From Rheinheimera faecalis (GTDB lineage Bacteria; Pseudomonadota; Gammaproteobacteria; Enterobacterales; Alteromonadaceae), in contig NZ_JAJOYT010000003.1 in the NCBI RefSeq assembly GCF_021290965.1, forward strand, positions 62,001-126,000: a DNA stretch of 64,000 nt. The letters run 5' to 3'. Each line of letters opens with the position of its first letter. Position 1 is the stretch's first letter. Below, in pieces: positions 1 through 8,606 of the stretch. The position numbers and the translations under genes were made by a program. The notes beneath the pieces are model-generated. The model saw only the letters and a list, made by a program, of their open reading frames with translations, had not been told where the DNA came from and did no database searches.

Positions 1-929
1 AAAGTGATGGTGCCGCTGTTGCGTGGCAGGTTGTAGAAGTCCGGGCCATAGTGGCTGGCGAAACCTTCTAACTTGTCCAGGCAACCTAAGTCTTCAAAGA
101 CCTGAGCATAGAGTTCAATTGCACTCCAGGCACTGTAACAACCGGCACAACCACAAGCTGCTTCTTTACGATGTTTAGCGTGTGGTGCTGAATCTGTGCC
201 TAAGAAAAACTTTTTATTGCCAGTGGCGACCACAGCACGCAAGGCTTCCTGATGCGTGCGGCGTTTGAGTACCGGCAGGCAGTAGTTATGCGGCCGTACA
301 CCACCCACTAACATATCGTTGCGGTTCAGTAATAAATGCTGAGGTGTAATAGTGGCTGCAACACGGTCTGGCGCTGCTTTAACAAACTCAACAGCGTCTG
401 CAGTCGTGATATGTTCAAATACCACTTTGAGGCCTGGAATAGTGTCGATCAGCTGAGTTAAATGCTGATCGATAAATACTTTTTCACGGTCAAAAATATC
501 GATATGGCTGTCGGTCACTTCACCGTGTACCAACAACAGCATTTGCTGCTCAGCCATTACTTCCAGCACAGGGTACAGTTTACTTAAACTGCTGACACCA
601 GAATGAGAATTGGTCGTAGCGCCTGCCGGATACAATTTAGCGGCCACTACACCTTTAGCTTTGGCGGCTTTAATGTCTTCGGCTGAAGTTTTATCTGTAA
701 GATACAACACCATCAGAGGTTCAAAGCTGCTGCCTGCAGGTCGGGCTGCCAGAATACGTTCTTTGTAGGCTAAAGCTTCTGCAGCATTGGTTACAGGAGG
801 AACAAGATTGGGCATCACAATAGCACGCTTAAAACAACGGGCAGTGGCTGCCACAGTTTCTTTGAGCATATCGCCGTCGCGAAAATGTAAGTGCCAGTCG
901 TCCGGGGTTTGCAGAATTAATTCAGTCAC
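1..929 (-). CDS. pyrC: Dihydroorotase PyrC, 3' end cut by the window edge
   Basis: Converts N-carbamoyl-aspartate to dihydroorotate in pyrimidine synthesis (cytoplasm). Translation from a GTG at 929 reads [20 protein letters not shown], with the metal-binding HxH of the class II dihydroorotases near residues 13-15. Further in are [15 protein letters not shown] (the metal-bridging Lys region), [16 protein letters not shown] and FLGTDSAPH, all typical of the family. The GTG start is supported by AGAGGAGAA about 5 bases upstream. About 309 codons are present; the family is usually 340-350 residues, so roughly 35 C-terminal residues lie beyond base 1. It is divergent from the sensor kinase. Identity is sure; only the start codon and missing end are open. 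Confidence 0.95.
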   Translation of the reverse strand, partial: MTELILQTPDDWHLHFRDGDMLKETVAATARCFKRAIVMPNLVPPVTNAAEALAYKERILAARPAGSSFEPLMVLYLTDKTSAEDIKAAKAKGVVAAKLYPAGATTNSHSGVSSLSKLYPVLEVMAEQQMLLLVHGEVTDSHIDIFDREKVFIDQHLTQLIDTIPGLKVVFEHITTADAVEFVKAAPDRVAATITPQHLLLNRNDMLVGGVRPHNYCLPVLKRRTHQEALRAVVATGNKKFFLGTDSAPHAKHRKEAACGCAGCYSAWSAIELYAQVFEDLGCLDKLEGFASHYGPDFYNLPRNSGTIT

Positions 930-975
930 AGCGCTTCTCCTCTACTGATGCAGTGTCATGCCGTCAGGGCGTGGC

Positions 976-1020
976 AGTTTAACACGGCTCAGCGGGATAC
1001 TCAGCACAGCAGGTTAAACT
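976..1020. repeat. Inverted repeat in the pyrC / sensor kinase divergent region
   Basis: AGTTTAAC (976-983) is matched by GTTAAACT (1013-1020), 8 of 8 bases, 29 bases apart, in the short gap between two divergent genes. The arrangement fits an operator for a DNA-looping or dimer-binding regulator, but no known consensus was recognised. Confidence 0.4.
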
Positions 1021-1119
1021 TTTATTCTGCTGCTTACGGTGATGCGGGAATGGAGTAATCCCATTCGGATAGGTTATAGTCAGTACCGATACTACAAGAT
1101 GTTCAACAGGTTACCGACC

Positions 1120-3057
1120 ATGGAACAGAGCAGCGCGTTAAAACAACAATCCCAATGGCTGTTGCCCTGGCAATGGTTGGTGCCGCTATTTTGTTTGCTG
1201 TGCGCTGGCATTGTGACGGAATACCAATCGAGACAACTGGTGGAGCAGCGGCAAAATCAGGCGCTGCAGCAGCTCATTGGCTTATCAGGCCAGCTGCGTT
1301 CTTTTGTTGAGTCCGAATTAAACACCTCTTTGTATATGAGCCTTGGGCTGGCGTCCCATTTACGCGCCAGCGATGGCAAACTTTCTGAAAAAGAAATGTT
1401 GTTTTTACTGCAAAACTTACTGGATCAAGGCAAACATATCCGCAATATAGGGTTGGCGCCTGACAATGTGCTGACGCTGATTTATCCGGTGCAGGGCAAT
1501 GAAAGAGCTTTGGGACTGGATTACAAAAACTTGCCTCAACAATGGTCTGAAATTAAACAGCTGATTGAAGAGAAAGAACCCAAATTAGTCGGGCCAGTAG
1601 CCTTGATCCAAGGTGGGGAGGGCTATGTATATCGTCTGCCATTGTTTCTGAATGATGGCAGTTACTGGGGCATTATCAGCACTGTACTGGATTTAACTTC
1701 CTTTAATCAGATGCTATTGCAACAAGCGAATAGCCTTCAGGTGCAGGTAGGGATCCGTGAAAAAGATCAGCCTTCCGGTGCTTTGTTTGGTTATTCGCAT
1801 TTATTCAGTGAAGATTCGCTGGTGCTGGATTTAAATATCAAAGGGGCAGACTGGCAAATTGCGGTGCGTTTTATGGATGACGCTACAGGTTGGGGCTTGT
1901 GGCAATGGCGTTTATTAGGGGCATCCTTGTCGGTTGTATTTTGCCTGATGCTGGCCTGGTTGCTTTACTCCTACAGGCGCAGTGCCTTGTTTGCCGATGC
2001 CCTGCAAGACAATGAAATGTACTCACGTCGTATTATGAACAGTGTACTGGACGTGATAGTGACCACAGATGTGGATGGCACCATTGACAGGGTCAACAGT
2101 GCTGTCAGTACTGTGTTTGGTTATTTACCTATTCAACTGGCGGGTCAGCCTTTTAGTCTATTGTTAGCGCCGGGCCAAGCCGAAGCATTAGCTGCGCAAT
2201 CTCCCGGGGAAGGGGCTGCGGTTGAATTGCTTGGGGTTCGTCACAACGGCGAAATTTTTGCGATGGACTTATCGCGTAACAGCACTGAACATCAGGGAAA
2301 AGCCCGTTATGTCTGGTTGATCCGCGATATTTCCGAGCGAAAAAAGGTAGAACAGTTAAAAAATGATTTCGTCTCTACCGTCAGTCATGAACTACGTACG
2401 CCTTTGACTGCTATCACAGGTGCTTTGGGGTTGGCTGTGGGTGGGGCTTTGGGTGAGCTGAATGAAAAACAGCAGCATATGCTGATGCTTGCGCAGCAAA
2501 ATAGTCAACGTTTAGGGAAGTTAATTAACGACTTGCTGGATATCGAAAAACTGGCTGTGAATAAAATGCAGTTTAAATTCAGGCTCTGGCCTTTAAACGA
2601 GTTACTCAGGCAAGCCATAGAGCTGAACCAGCCAGTGGCTTTGCAGCGACAGGTGAAGCTGGAGCTCCGCTGTGCTGAACAGGATGATTTATGGGTAGAA
2701 GTCGATGAAGTGCGTTTGCAGCAGGTGATGGCTAATTTACTGGCTAATGCGATACGGCACTCACCAACAGGCGCAGTTGTGCTGGTGAGTATGGAGTTAT
2801 CACCTAAGATGGTTAAAGTGACTGTGACCGATCAGGGAACTGGCGTAGCCTCGGGTTTTGAGCCTCGTTTGTTTGAGAAATTCTCACAGGCCGACTCATC
2901 GGATCGGCGGCAGGTAACAGGTACAGGGCTCGGCCTGGCTATCTGTAAAGATTTGATTAAAGCCATGCGTGGCGAAATTGGTTACCAGCGCTCTGAGCAA
3001 GGTGGAGCCTGTTTTTATTTTACCTTGCCTTTGGCAACTGAATTATCTCTGGAATAA
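1120..3057 (+). CDS. Membrane sensor histidine kinase (CHASE-PAS-HisKA-HATPase)
   Basis: A two-component sensor kinase of about 645 residues. Near the N terminus is one membrane segment (about residues 14-33), followed by a periplasmic CHASE-like sensor region ending before a second segment around 260-285. Then come a PAS domain (about 300-410), a HisKA dimerisation domain with the phospho-acceptor in VSHELRTP (His near 423), and an HATPase_c domain with N box NLLANAIRHS near 538, DQGTG near 571 and the GTGLGLAICK G2 box. No receiver domain and no response regulator gene lie next to it, so it is an orphan whose signal and partner are unknown. The start is uncertain: GTG 1039, ATG 1042 and ATG 1099 are in frame, and 1120 was chosen because it leaves a normal short cytoplasmic tail. 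Confidence 0.85.
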   Translation: MEQSSALKQQSQWLLPWQWLVPLFCLLCAGIVTEYQSRQLVEQRQNQALQQLIGLSGQLRSFVESELNTSLYMSLGLASHLRASDGKLSEKEMLFLLQNLLDQGKHIRNIGLAPDNVLTLIYPVQGNERALGLDYKNLPQQWSEIKQLIEEKEPKLVGPVALIQGGEGYVYRLPLFLNDGSYWGIISTVLDLTSFNQMLLQQANSLQVQVGIREKDQPSGALFGYSHLFSEDSLVLDLNIKGADWQIAVRFMDDATGWGLWQWRLLGASLSVVFCLMLAWLLYSYRRSALFADALQDNEMYSRRIMNSVLDVIVTTDVDGTIDRVNSAVSTVFGYLPIQLAGQPFSLLLAPGQAEALAAQSPGEGAAVELLGVRHNGEIFAMDLSRNSTEHQGKARYVWLIRDISERKKVEQLKNDFVSTVSHELRTPLTAITGALGLAVGGALGELNEKQQHMLMLAQQNSQRLGKLINDLLDIEKLAVNKMQFKFRLWPLNELLRQAIELNQPVALQRQVKLELRCAEQDDLWVEVDEVRLQQVMANLLANAIRHSPTGAVVLVSMELSPKMVKVTVTDQGTGVASGFEPRLFEKFSQADSSDRRQVTGTGLGLAICKDLIKAMRGEIGYQRSEQGGACFYFTLPLATELSLE

Positions 3058-3065
3058 GGTTTGTT

Positions 3066-3743
3066 ATGCTGACGTGGATTGATTTAATTGCGGTGCTTTG
3101 GTTTTTATCGCTCTGGACTGGCTACACCATAGTGGCCAGACGCAAAGCCAGAACGGCCAGTTGTTTGTCTTTTGAGCTACGCCGTAAGCGCAACGACTGG
3201 ATGAAACAAATGCTGAACCGCGACAATAAAATGGCGGATGTCGGATTAATTTCAACGCTGGAGCGCAATGTGTCTTTTTTTGCATCCAGTACCTTGCTGA
3301 TGCTGGCGGGTTTATTAACGGCTTTGGCTTCAAGCGGCAGTATCAGTGAAGTATTAAGTTATTTGACGCCATGGGCCACTCAAAATAAAGAAACTGTGCA
3401 GGTGAAAATACTGTTTCTGGCAGTGATTTATGTCTTTGCTTTTTTCCAGTTTACCTGGTCATTGCGCCAGTATGGTTTTGGTGGTGTATTGATTGGCGCT
3501 GCGCCAGATGGTCGTGAGATGACTGCAGAAGAACAGGCCTTGTACGCCAACAGAACGGCCAAGGTCATTGATCAGGCTGGGCATTCGTTTAACTATGGCT
3601 TGCGGTCGATTTATTTTTCGTTAGCTACCTTGTCCTGGTTTATTGATCCGAACTTATTTATGGCTATGTCTGTGCTGGTATTGCTGGTGATGAAACATCG
3701 CGAGTTTCATTCAAAGGCGCTGAAGGCTTTGCAGGAATGCTAA
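3066..3743 (+). CDS. DUF599 family membrane protein
   Basis: A 225-residue inner-membrane protein with about four hydrophobic segments (near residues 5-22, 72-92, 112-132 and 190-210). The sequence pattern, including MADVGLISTLERNVSFFASST and a GHSFNYGLRSIYF stretch, fits DUF599, a family without an assigned biochemical role. AAGG lies 8 bases before the ATG. It starts 8 bases after the sensor kinase stop, so the two are probably co-transcribed; this may mean a shared pathway, but that is inference. The stop codon abuts a long perfect hairpin. Confidence 0.8.
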   Translation: MLTWIDLIAVLWFLSLWTGYTIVARRKARTASCLSFELRRKRNDWMKQMLNRDNKMADVGLISTLERNVSFFASSTLLMLAGLLTALASSGSISEVLSYLTPWATQNKETVQVKILFLAVIYVFAFFQFTWSLRQYGFGGVLIGAAPDGREMTAEEQALYANRTAKVIDQAGHSFNYGLRSIYFSLATLSWFIDPNLFMAMSVLVLLVMKHREFHSKALKALQEC

Positions 3744-3801
3744 AAAATGGGGTCAGAACACATTAATCGCTTGGCGATTAATGTGTTCTGACCCCATTTT
3801 T
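3743..3801. terminator. 28-bp perfect inverted repeat, bidirectional terminator-like
   Basis: Two 28-base arms (3743-3770 and 3774-3801) are perfectly complementary around a 3-base loop. The outer ends are A5/T5 so either strand makes a stem followed by Ts. It fills the whole gap between two convergent genes, from the last base of the plus-strand stop codon to 2 bases before the minus-strand one. The core TGGGGTCAGAACACATTAAT is longer and more perfect than normal terminators and resembles mobile palindromic elements. Confidence 0.8.
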
Positions 3802-3803
3802 AC

Positions 3804-4370
3804 TTACTCTTTGTATTCAAAAGCTTTAATAACGCGGGCTACACCATCCACGTTGCGGGCTAAGTTCACGGCTCTTTCAGCTTCTTGCTGACTGACCAGA
3901 CCCATTAAAAACACTTCACCGTTTTCTGTGACTACTTTGATATTTAAGCCACTGACGTTTTCATCGGCCAGAAATTTGCCTTTGATACGGGTAGTGATCC
4001 AGCTGTCTTTACTGCCTGTGCCAAAGCTGATTTCGCTGGCAATCCGTAACTGATTATGTACGTCTTTGACACCTTCCACTCTGGATACTTCACCAGCCAC
4101 TTCACGCACACGCTCGTTGGGAACCTGACCTGTTAACAGCACTATGCCGTTGTAACTAGTCATATTGATATTGCCTTTGTCTTTGGTTTCAGGATTTTCG
4201 TCTAAAGCCCGGATCACCTTCACCTGAATACTTTTATCGTCAATCTGACTGCCCAGCGTACGTGGATCGCCTGCTGATTTAACGGCTGTGGCTCCACCTG
4301 CTAATACAGCTGCGGCACAACCTTGTAATAACCAGCTAGTCAGTAACACCAGTATTAATTTATTCAACAT
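3804..4370 (-). CDS. dolP: BON-domain outer-membrane lipoprotein DolP (YraP)
   Basis: A 188-residue lipoprotein. The signal peptide ends in a lipobox LLQGC, with the lipidated Cys near residue 17. Two BON domains follow (about 45-115 and 120-188), with the typical VLLTGQV and VFLMGLVSQQEAERAVNLAR patterns. In E. coli DolP maintains outer-membrane integrity and sits at division sites. The ATG at 4370 overlaps the diaA stop by one base (TGATG) and has AAGGAG upstream, so the gene is translationally linked to diaA; a longer in-frame extension lacks these signals. Gene order lpoA-yraN-diaA-dolP matches the E. coli yraMNOP block. Identity is firm. Confidence 0.92.
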   Translation of the reverse strand: MLNKLILVLLTSWLLQGCAAAVLAGGATAVKSAGDPRTLGSQIDDKSIQVKVIRALDENPETKDKGNINMTSYNGIVLLTGQVPNERVREVAGEVSRVEGVKDVHNQLRIASEISFGTGSKDSWITTRIKGKFLADENVSGLNIKVVTENGEVFLMGLVSQQEAERAVNLARNVDGVARVIKAFEYKE

Positions 4371-4957
4371 CAAAGATCTCCTTGTTGCGGAAACAGAGTT
4401 ATGTCGATCAGTTCGCATAACGCGTGCAGTAAAAAGGTATAACACTCAAACACCCGTGCTGGTCTGTGCGCCGGCACCTTTAATTCGGTATCCTGATTAC
4501 CTAATAAACCCGATAATTCGCCACTGTTATCTACAGTTAAAGCCACGACAGTCATATCTTTGGTTAACGCGGCTTCGACCGCTTTAATCAGATTATGTTC
4601 TTCACCTGTCATCGATATAGCCACCAGCACATCACCTGCCTGGCCTAAAGCCCGTACCTGACGCGCCAGATGATCAGGGTTTTCCTGATTACCAGGTTGT
4701 AAGCTGGAATTGTTACTCAACAAAGCAAAAGCCGGTAAACAAGGCCGTTCTGCTTCAAACTGATCCAATAACAGCTGAGCAAAATGAGTGGCTAAAGCAG
4801 CTGATGCGCCTTCGCCACAACAAATCACTTTACCGCCATTGATCAGGCAGTTCACCAGACTGACGGCGGCGTTTTCGATAGGGGCAGACAATGCTTCGCC
4901 TGTCGCTATCATGGTTTGAATATTTTCAGTAAAAAGTTGCCTGATATGGTCTTGCAT
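4370..4957 (-). CDS. diaA: DnaA initiator-associating protein DiaA (SIS domain)
   Basis: A 195-residue single SIS-domain protein of the GmhA-like group. E. coli DiaA is a tetramer that binds DnaA and promotes orderly loading at oriC. The N terminus (MQDHIRQLFTENIQTMIATG) and the end (LIDITLFPQ) align well by eye with E. coli DiaA, and the QVRALGQAGDVLVAIS stretch is diagnostic. GmhA heptose isomerases differ in active-site residues, and the genomic position between yraN and dolP supports DiaA. The start codon overlaps the yraN stop by one base, so the block is an operon. Confidence 0.92.
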   Translation of the reverse strand: MQDHIRQLFTENIQTMIATGEALSAPIENAAVSLVNCLINGGKVICCGEGASAALATHFAQLLLDQFEAERPCLPAFALLSNNSSLQPGNQENPDHLARQVRALGQAGDVLVAISMTGEEHNLIKAVEAALTKDMTVVALTVDNSGELSGLLGNQDTELKVPAHRPARVFECYTFLLHALCELIDITLFPQQGDL

Positions 4958-5307
4958 TAGTTAGCTGTTCCTGCAAAAGCGTTCTTAATCCAGCGAATAT
5001 CTGCTGGCTGTTCGGTAATGGCCACTACATCAAAACGGCAATGCTGCTGGCCAACACTTTGTAAATAACACTGAGCTGTGCGGGTTAATTTTTGTTGTTT
5101 GCTGATAGTTACAGCCGCGGCAGCACCACCAAAATGGTTGCTGCGCCTGAACTTCACTTCAACAAAAACCAGCGTTTGTTGCTCGCGCATCACTAAATCA
5201 ATTTCACCAAAGCGACAACTGTAATTTTGCTGCACCAGTTGTAAGCCTTGTTGCTGTAAAAACACTAAGGCCTGTTGTTCATAAAACTGCCCAGTGCTTG
5301 TACTCAT
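4957..5307 (-). CDS. yraN: UPF0102 family protein YraN (putative endonuclease fold)
   Basis: A 116-residue protein of the YraN/UPF0102 family. It has the restriction-endonuclease-like motifs FGEIDLVMRE (about residues 33-42) and LVFVEVKFRR (about 46-55), that is, the E-x-D...E-x-K type core. The biochemical role is not established in general, although the fold suggests nucleic acid processing. It abuts lpoA (stop 5308) with no gap and overlaps diaA by one base, so it is in the middle of a four-gene operon. Length is normal for the family. Confidence 0.9.
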   Translation of the reverse strand: MSTSTGQFYEQQALVFLQQQGLQLVQQNYSCRFGEIDLVMREQQTLVFVEVKFRRSNHFGGAAAAVTISKQQKLTRTAQCYLQSVGQQHCRFDVVAITEQPADIRWIKNAFAGTAN

Positions 5308-7182
5308 TTAAGGGGTCCGTGGTGTCAGCAAACCATCCTTACTGTATTTGCCCCAGGTTAACTGTCGCTGAACCTGTCCACCAGTGGACAAGGCCAGATT
5401 GCCTGTTAAGCCCTGATAACGCAGAGCTGGAAACTGTTGCTGCTGCTTTAAACGGAAAATTAAGTGGTAAGAATCGTACCCCATGGCAAATAAACGCTGC
5501 AGAGTTTCATCCTGCTGTGGAAACAGCTGTTCAAATTGCTGGCGGAATTCTTGCTGCTGGCCAGTACTTAACATCCACGGCATTTCGGTAAAAGTTAAAC
5601 CCTGCAGGTCGCGGCGGTCAGTAAACTCTGCCGACTTTTGATGGCTGCGTGAACTGGCATATACAGGCACAGTGGTTTTAGTCGGGGCTACTGACACATC
5701 AATGTAGGGTTTCAGTAAACGGGTTTGCGAAGGGTCAGCTAACAAATAAATAGCGTCTATATCCTGACGGCTATGAGGTTCGGCTTTGACCGCTTCGCCA
5801 GCCAACTGGCTGATTTCGCGGATACGCTGCTCGCTGGCTGCAGTTTCCAGTAATTGTTTGATGGTGCTTTCCATCCCCGCCTGATCAGCAAACCAATAAA
5901 CTTCCGGTTCTTTCCCCGCTATTTGTTTCCAGTCACGGCCAAATTGTTCAGCCATACGCTGGCTTAACGGGTTGCGTGATGCCATCAGCACAGGTTGTTT
6001 ATAGTTTTTCTGTTTAAACAGCATGGCCATTTGGTGCGCTTCATCTTCCACACTTAAGGAAAAATAAAACTTATCGGCAGATTGTTTCACCAAATCGGTT
6101 TTGCCATTTAAAAACAGCGTTGGAATGTTCCAGTCCGCTTGTTGTGAAATGGCATCCACTTGTTCTCTGAGCAAAGGCCCAATCACAAAATCCACTTGCT
6201 CTGCTGCCAGTTGTTGCTGCAAAGCTGCAGTGTCTGTTTGACTGTCGATAAAAATCAAACGGGCTTGCTGATTGGCAGAGGCGGCCAGAATGCCTTGTTG
6301 AATGGCTTCGGCGTGCTGGCGGAAGTTACTGCTAAAAGGCAGCAATACCGCGATAGTTTTAGGCGAAAACGCATCTACAGCACTTAATTGCTGAATTTCT
6401 GCTGGCAGCTGCTGCAAAGGTGGCAGATTTGGGTATTGTTGTTGCCAGTCGCTAATCGCCTGAGTTAAAGCCGGAGTATTGCCTAAATGCTGTTGATGCA
6501 GTTGCAGTAACTGGGCCCAACCCTGAGTGGTGGGATCTGAGCTTTGGCGCAATTTTTCTAACTGGTCCGGCGTCAGCATGCCCAGTTGTTGCCACAAGGC
6601 ACTTTGAAAGGCACTTTGCTCTGGTTGTAATGCCAGCAATTGCAGGTAAGTTTTAACGGCTTTATCCGGTTCTCTTCTGCTGCTTTGATACTGGGCCAGG
6701 CTTTGTAAATAAGTGGCTTTGTCTTCGTCTCTGAACGAGGTTAACGAATACTGGCTGCTGAATTTTTCAATATCTTCATGATCATCTGCTGCGATCAGGC
6801 CCTGAAAAAAGGGCAATAAGTTAGCTTGCTGCACATCAGGTGCGGCTTGTTGTGCCAAAACCCGGCTAATAGCTAATGCCTGCTCAATTTCGCCTTGTTG
6901 CAAATGTGCTTTGGCCGCTTCCAGCAATTGCCATTGCTGTTCTGAACCTTGCTGTTGGCCTGCCTGTTCAATAAAGTCGGCGCCTGACAAAGGCCGTTCG
7001 ATTTTAACGATTTCCACGTCATCTTCTGCCTCAATAATAGGCTGGACTACAGGAGCTCGTTTTACCGGAGCAACCTGCTGTGGTGCGGAAGAACAACTGG
7101 CTAACGCTATGGCGCTGCCCAAAAGAATAAATGGCTTCAGTTTGCTGGATTTCACAATGCACAGGTACAATGAAGGAAACAT
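5308..7182 (-). CDS. lpoA: Penicillin-binding protein activator LpoA
   Basis: An outer-membrane lipoprotein (624 residues from the ATG) that activates the bifunctional peptidoglycan synthase PBP1A. The lipobox LASC puts the modified Cys near residue 30. The N-terminal half is helical and Q-rich, as in the TPR-like domain of LpoA. The C-terminal half (from about 275, TIAVLLPFSSNF) has the periplasmic-binding-protein fold with IDAIYLLADPSQTRLLKPYI and YASSRSH patterns. Two starts are possible: ATG 7182 and GTG 7155; neither has a strong ribosome site. The ATG was chosen because its MFPS start resembles the E. coli MVPS. First gene of the lpoA-yraN-diaA-dolP operon, divergent from rsmI as in E. 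coli. Confidence 0.92.
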   Translation of the reverse strand: MFPSLYLCIVKSSKLKPFILLGSAIALASCSSAPQQVAPVKRAPVVQPIIEAEDDVEIVKIERPLSGADFIEQAGQQQGSEQQWQLLEAAKAHLQQGEIEQALAISRVLAQQAAPDVQQANLLPFFQGLIAADDHEDIEKFSSQYSLTSFRDEDKATYLQSLAQYQSSRREPDKAVKTYLQLLALQPEQSAFQSALWQQLGMLTPDQLEKLRQSSDPTTQGWAQLLQLHQQHLGNTPALTQAISDWQQQYPNLPPLQQLPAEIQQLSAVDAFSPKTIAVLLPFSSNFRQHAEAIQQGILAASANQQARLIFIDSQTDTAALQQQLAAEQVDFVIGPLLREQVDAISQQADWNIPTLFLNGKTDLVKQSADKFYFSLSVEDEAHQMAMLFKQKNYKQPVLMASRNPLSQRMAEQFGRDWKQIAGKEPEVYWFADQAGMESTIKQLLETAASEQRIREISQLAGEAVKAEPHSRQDIDAIYLLADPSQTRLLKPYIDVSVAPTKTTVPVYASSRSHQKSAEFTDRRDLQGLTFTEMPWMLSTGQQQEFRQQFEQLFPQQDETLQRLFAMGYDSYHLIFRLKQQQQFPALRYQGLTGNLALSTGGQVQRQLTWGKYSKDGLLTPRTP

Positions 7183-7262
7183 GCAGGTATCTTACTCAGT
7201 GCCGTGCCTAAGCTCAATGAATTCCAGCCAAAGTAATTCAAGTACAACGGAATAAGCGCCAT

Positions 7263-8111
7263 ATGACTGCACAAAGCGGAAATTTATACATAGTAGCCAC
7301 GCCTATTGGCAATTTAGACGATATCAGTCAGCGCGCCATCAAAACCTTAAGCACTGTGGCCTGGGTGGCGGCGGAAGATACCAGACACAGCGGTAAGTTG
7401 CTCAGTCACTTAGGTATTTCAGCTAAAATGCTGGCGCTGCATGACCACAATGAAAAGCAACGTGCTGCGACTTTATTGCAGAAATTGCAGGCGGGTGAAG
7501 ACGTCGCCCTGATTTCAGATGCGGGCACGCCGCTGATTAGTGACCCGGGTTATAGCCTGGTGAGGTTATGCCGTGATGCTGGTGTGCGCGTCGTACCAAT
7601 CCCTGGTCCTTGTGCTTTGATAAGTGCCTTGTGCTGCGCTGGTTTACCTACAGATAAATTCCACTTTATTGGCTTTTTACCCGCCAAAAGTCAGCAACGC
7701 CAGAATGTACTCAGCGCTATTCCACAAGGTGTAGGCACTTTAATTTGTTATGAAACGGCGCGCCGTATTAAAGACTGTTTAGAAGATGTAGTGAAAGTCT
7801 TTGGTGCAGAACGTGAGCTGGTACTGGCCAAAGAGTTGACCAAAACTTTTGAAAACTTTGTTTATGGTACTGCTGCACAAATTACAGCATGGCTGGATGA
7901 AGATCCTGCCCGTTGTCAGGGCGAAATGGTGCTGATGATAGCGCCGACTTTAGCTGCCGAAGAGGAAATTAACCCGGCAGCTCAGCAAACTCTGAAGCTG
8001 CTGATGAGTGAATTACCACTGAAAAAAGCCGCTGCTTTAACCGCTGAAATTCACGGTGAAAAGAAAAACGCCTTGTATAAACTGGGGTTAAGTTGGGGCG
8101 CTGAAGACTAA
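7263..8111 (+). CDS. rsmI: 16S rRNA C1402 ribose 2'-O-methyltransferase RsmI
   Basis: A 282-residue SAM-dependent methyltransferase of the tetrapyrrole-methylase fold that modifies C1402 in the ribosomal decoding centre. Conserved stretches: LYIVATPIGNLDDISQRA (residues 8-25), AEDTRHSG (37-44), LISDAGTPLISDPGYSLV and IPGPCALISALCCAGLP. Length and order match the family. GGAATAAG precedes the ATG. The 80-base gap to lpoA must hold both divergent promoters. RNase P RNA follows, an order I associate with Shewanella-type genomes. Confidence 0.95.
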   Translation: MTAQSGNLYIVATPIGNLDDISQRAIKTLSTVAWVAAEDTRHSGKLLSHLGISAKMLALHDHNEKQRAATLLQKLQAGEDVALISDAGTPLISDPGYSLVRLCRDAGVRVVPIPGPCALISALCCAGLPTDKFHFIGFLPAKSQQRQNVLSAIPQGVGTLICYETARRIKDCLEDVVKVFGAERELVLAKELTKTFENFVYGTAAQITAWLDEDPARCQGEMVLMIAPTLAAEEEINPAAQQTLKLLMSELPLKKAAALTAEIHGEKKNALYKLGLSWGAED

Positions 8112-8169
8112 TTTGCCTGATGCCGTAGGTTAGCGCGAATTATAGCTGGGCCTTGCGCTTTTCTTCCCC

Positions 8170-8182
8170 TATAATGCGCGCC
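8170..8182 (+). promoter_or_regulatory. rnpB promoter -10 box with GC-rich discriminator
   Basis: A perfect TATAAT (8170-8175) is followed by the GC-only discriminator GCGCGCC and then the first paired base of RNase P RNA at 8183. No good -35 is seen at the usual distance. A GC-rich discriminator is typical of stringently controlled stable-RNA promoters. Confidence 0.75.
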
Positions 8183-8543
<361 letters not shown>

Positions 8544-8560
8544 CTTTTCCTCGTTGTTCC

Positions 8561-8597
8561 AGACTACAGCCAGTGCCTTGTGCAGTGACTGTAGTCT
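8561..8597 (+). terminator. Hairpin downstream of rnpB
   Basis: AGACTACAG (8561-8569) pairs with CTGTAGTCT (8589-8597), with a partly paired interior. It lies about 20 bases after the rnpB 3' end and just before the convergent gene stop at 8607. The downstream T content is modest (GTAGTTTCTTTA), so termination is likely but not certain. Confidence 0.45.
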
Positions 8598-8606
8598 GTA
8601 GTTTCT

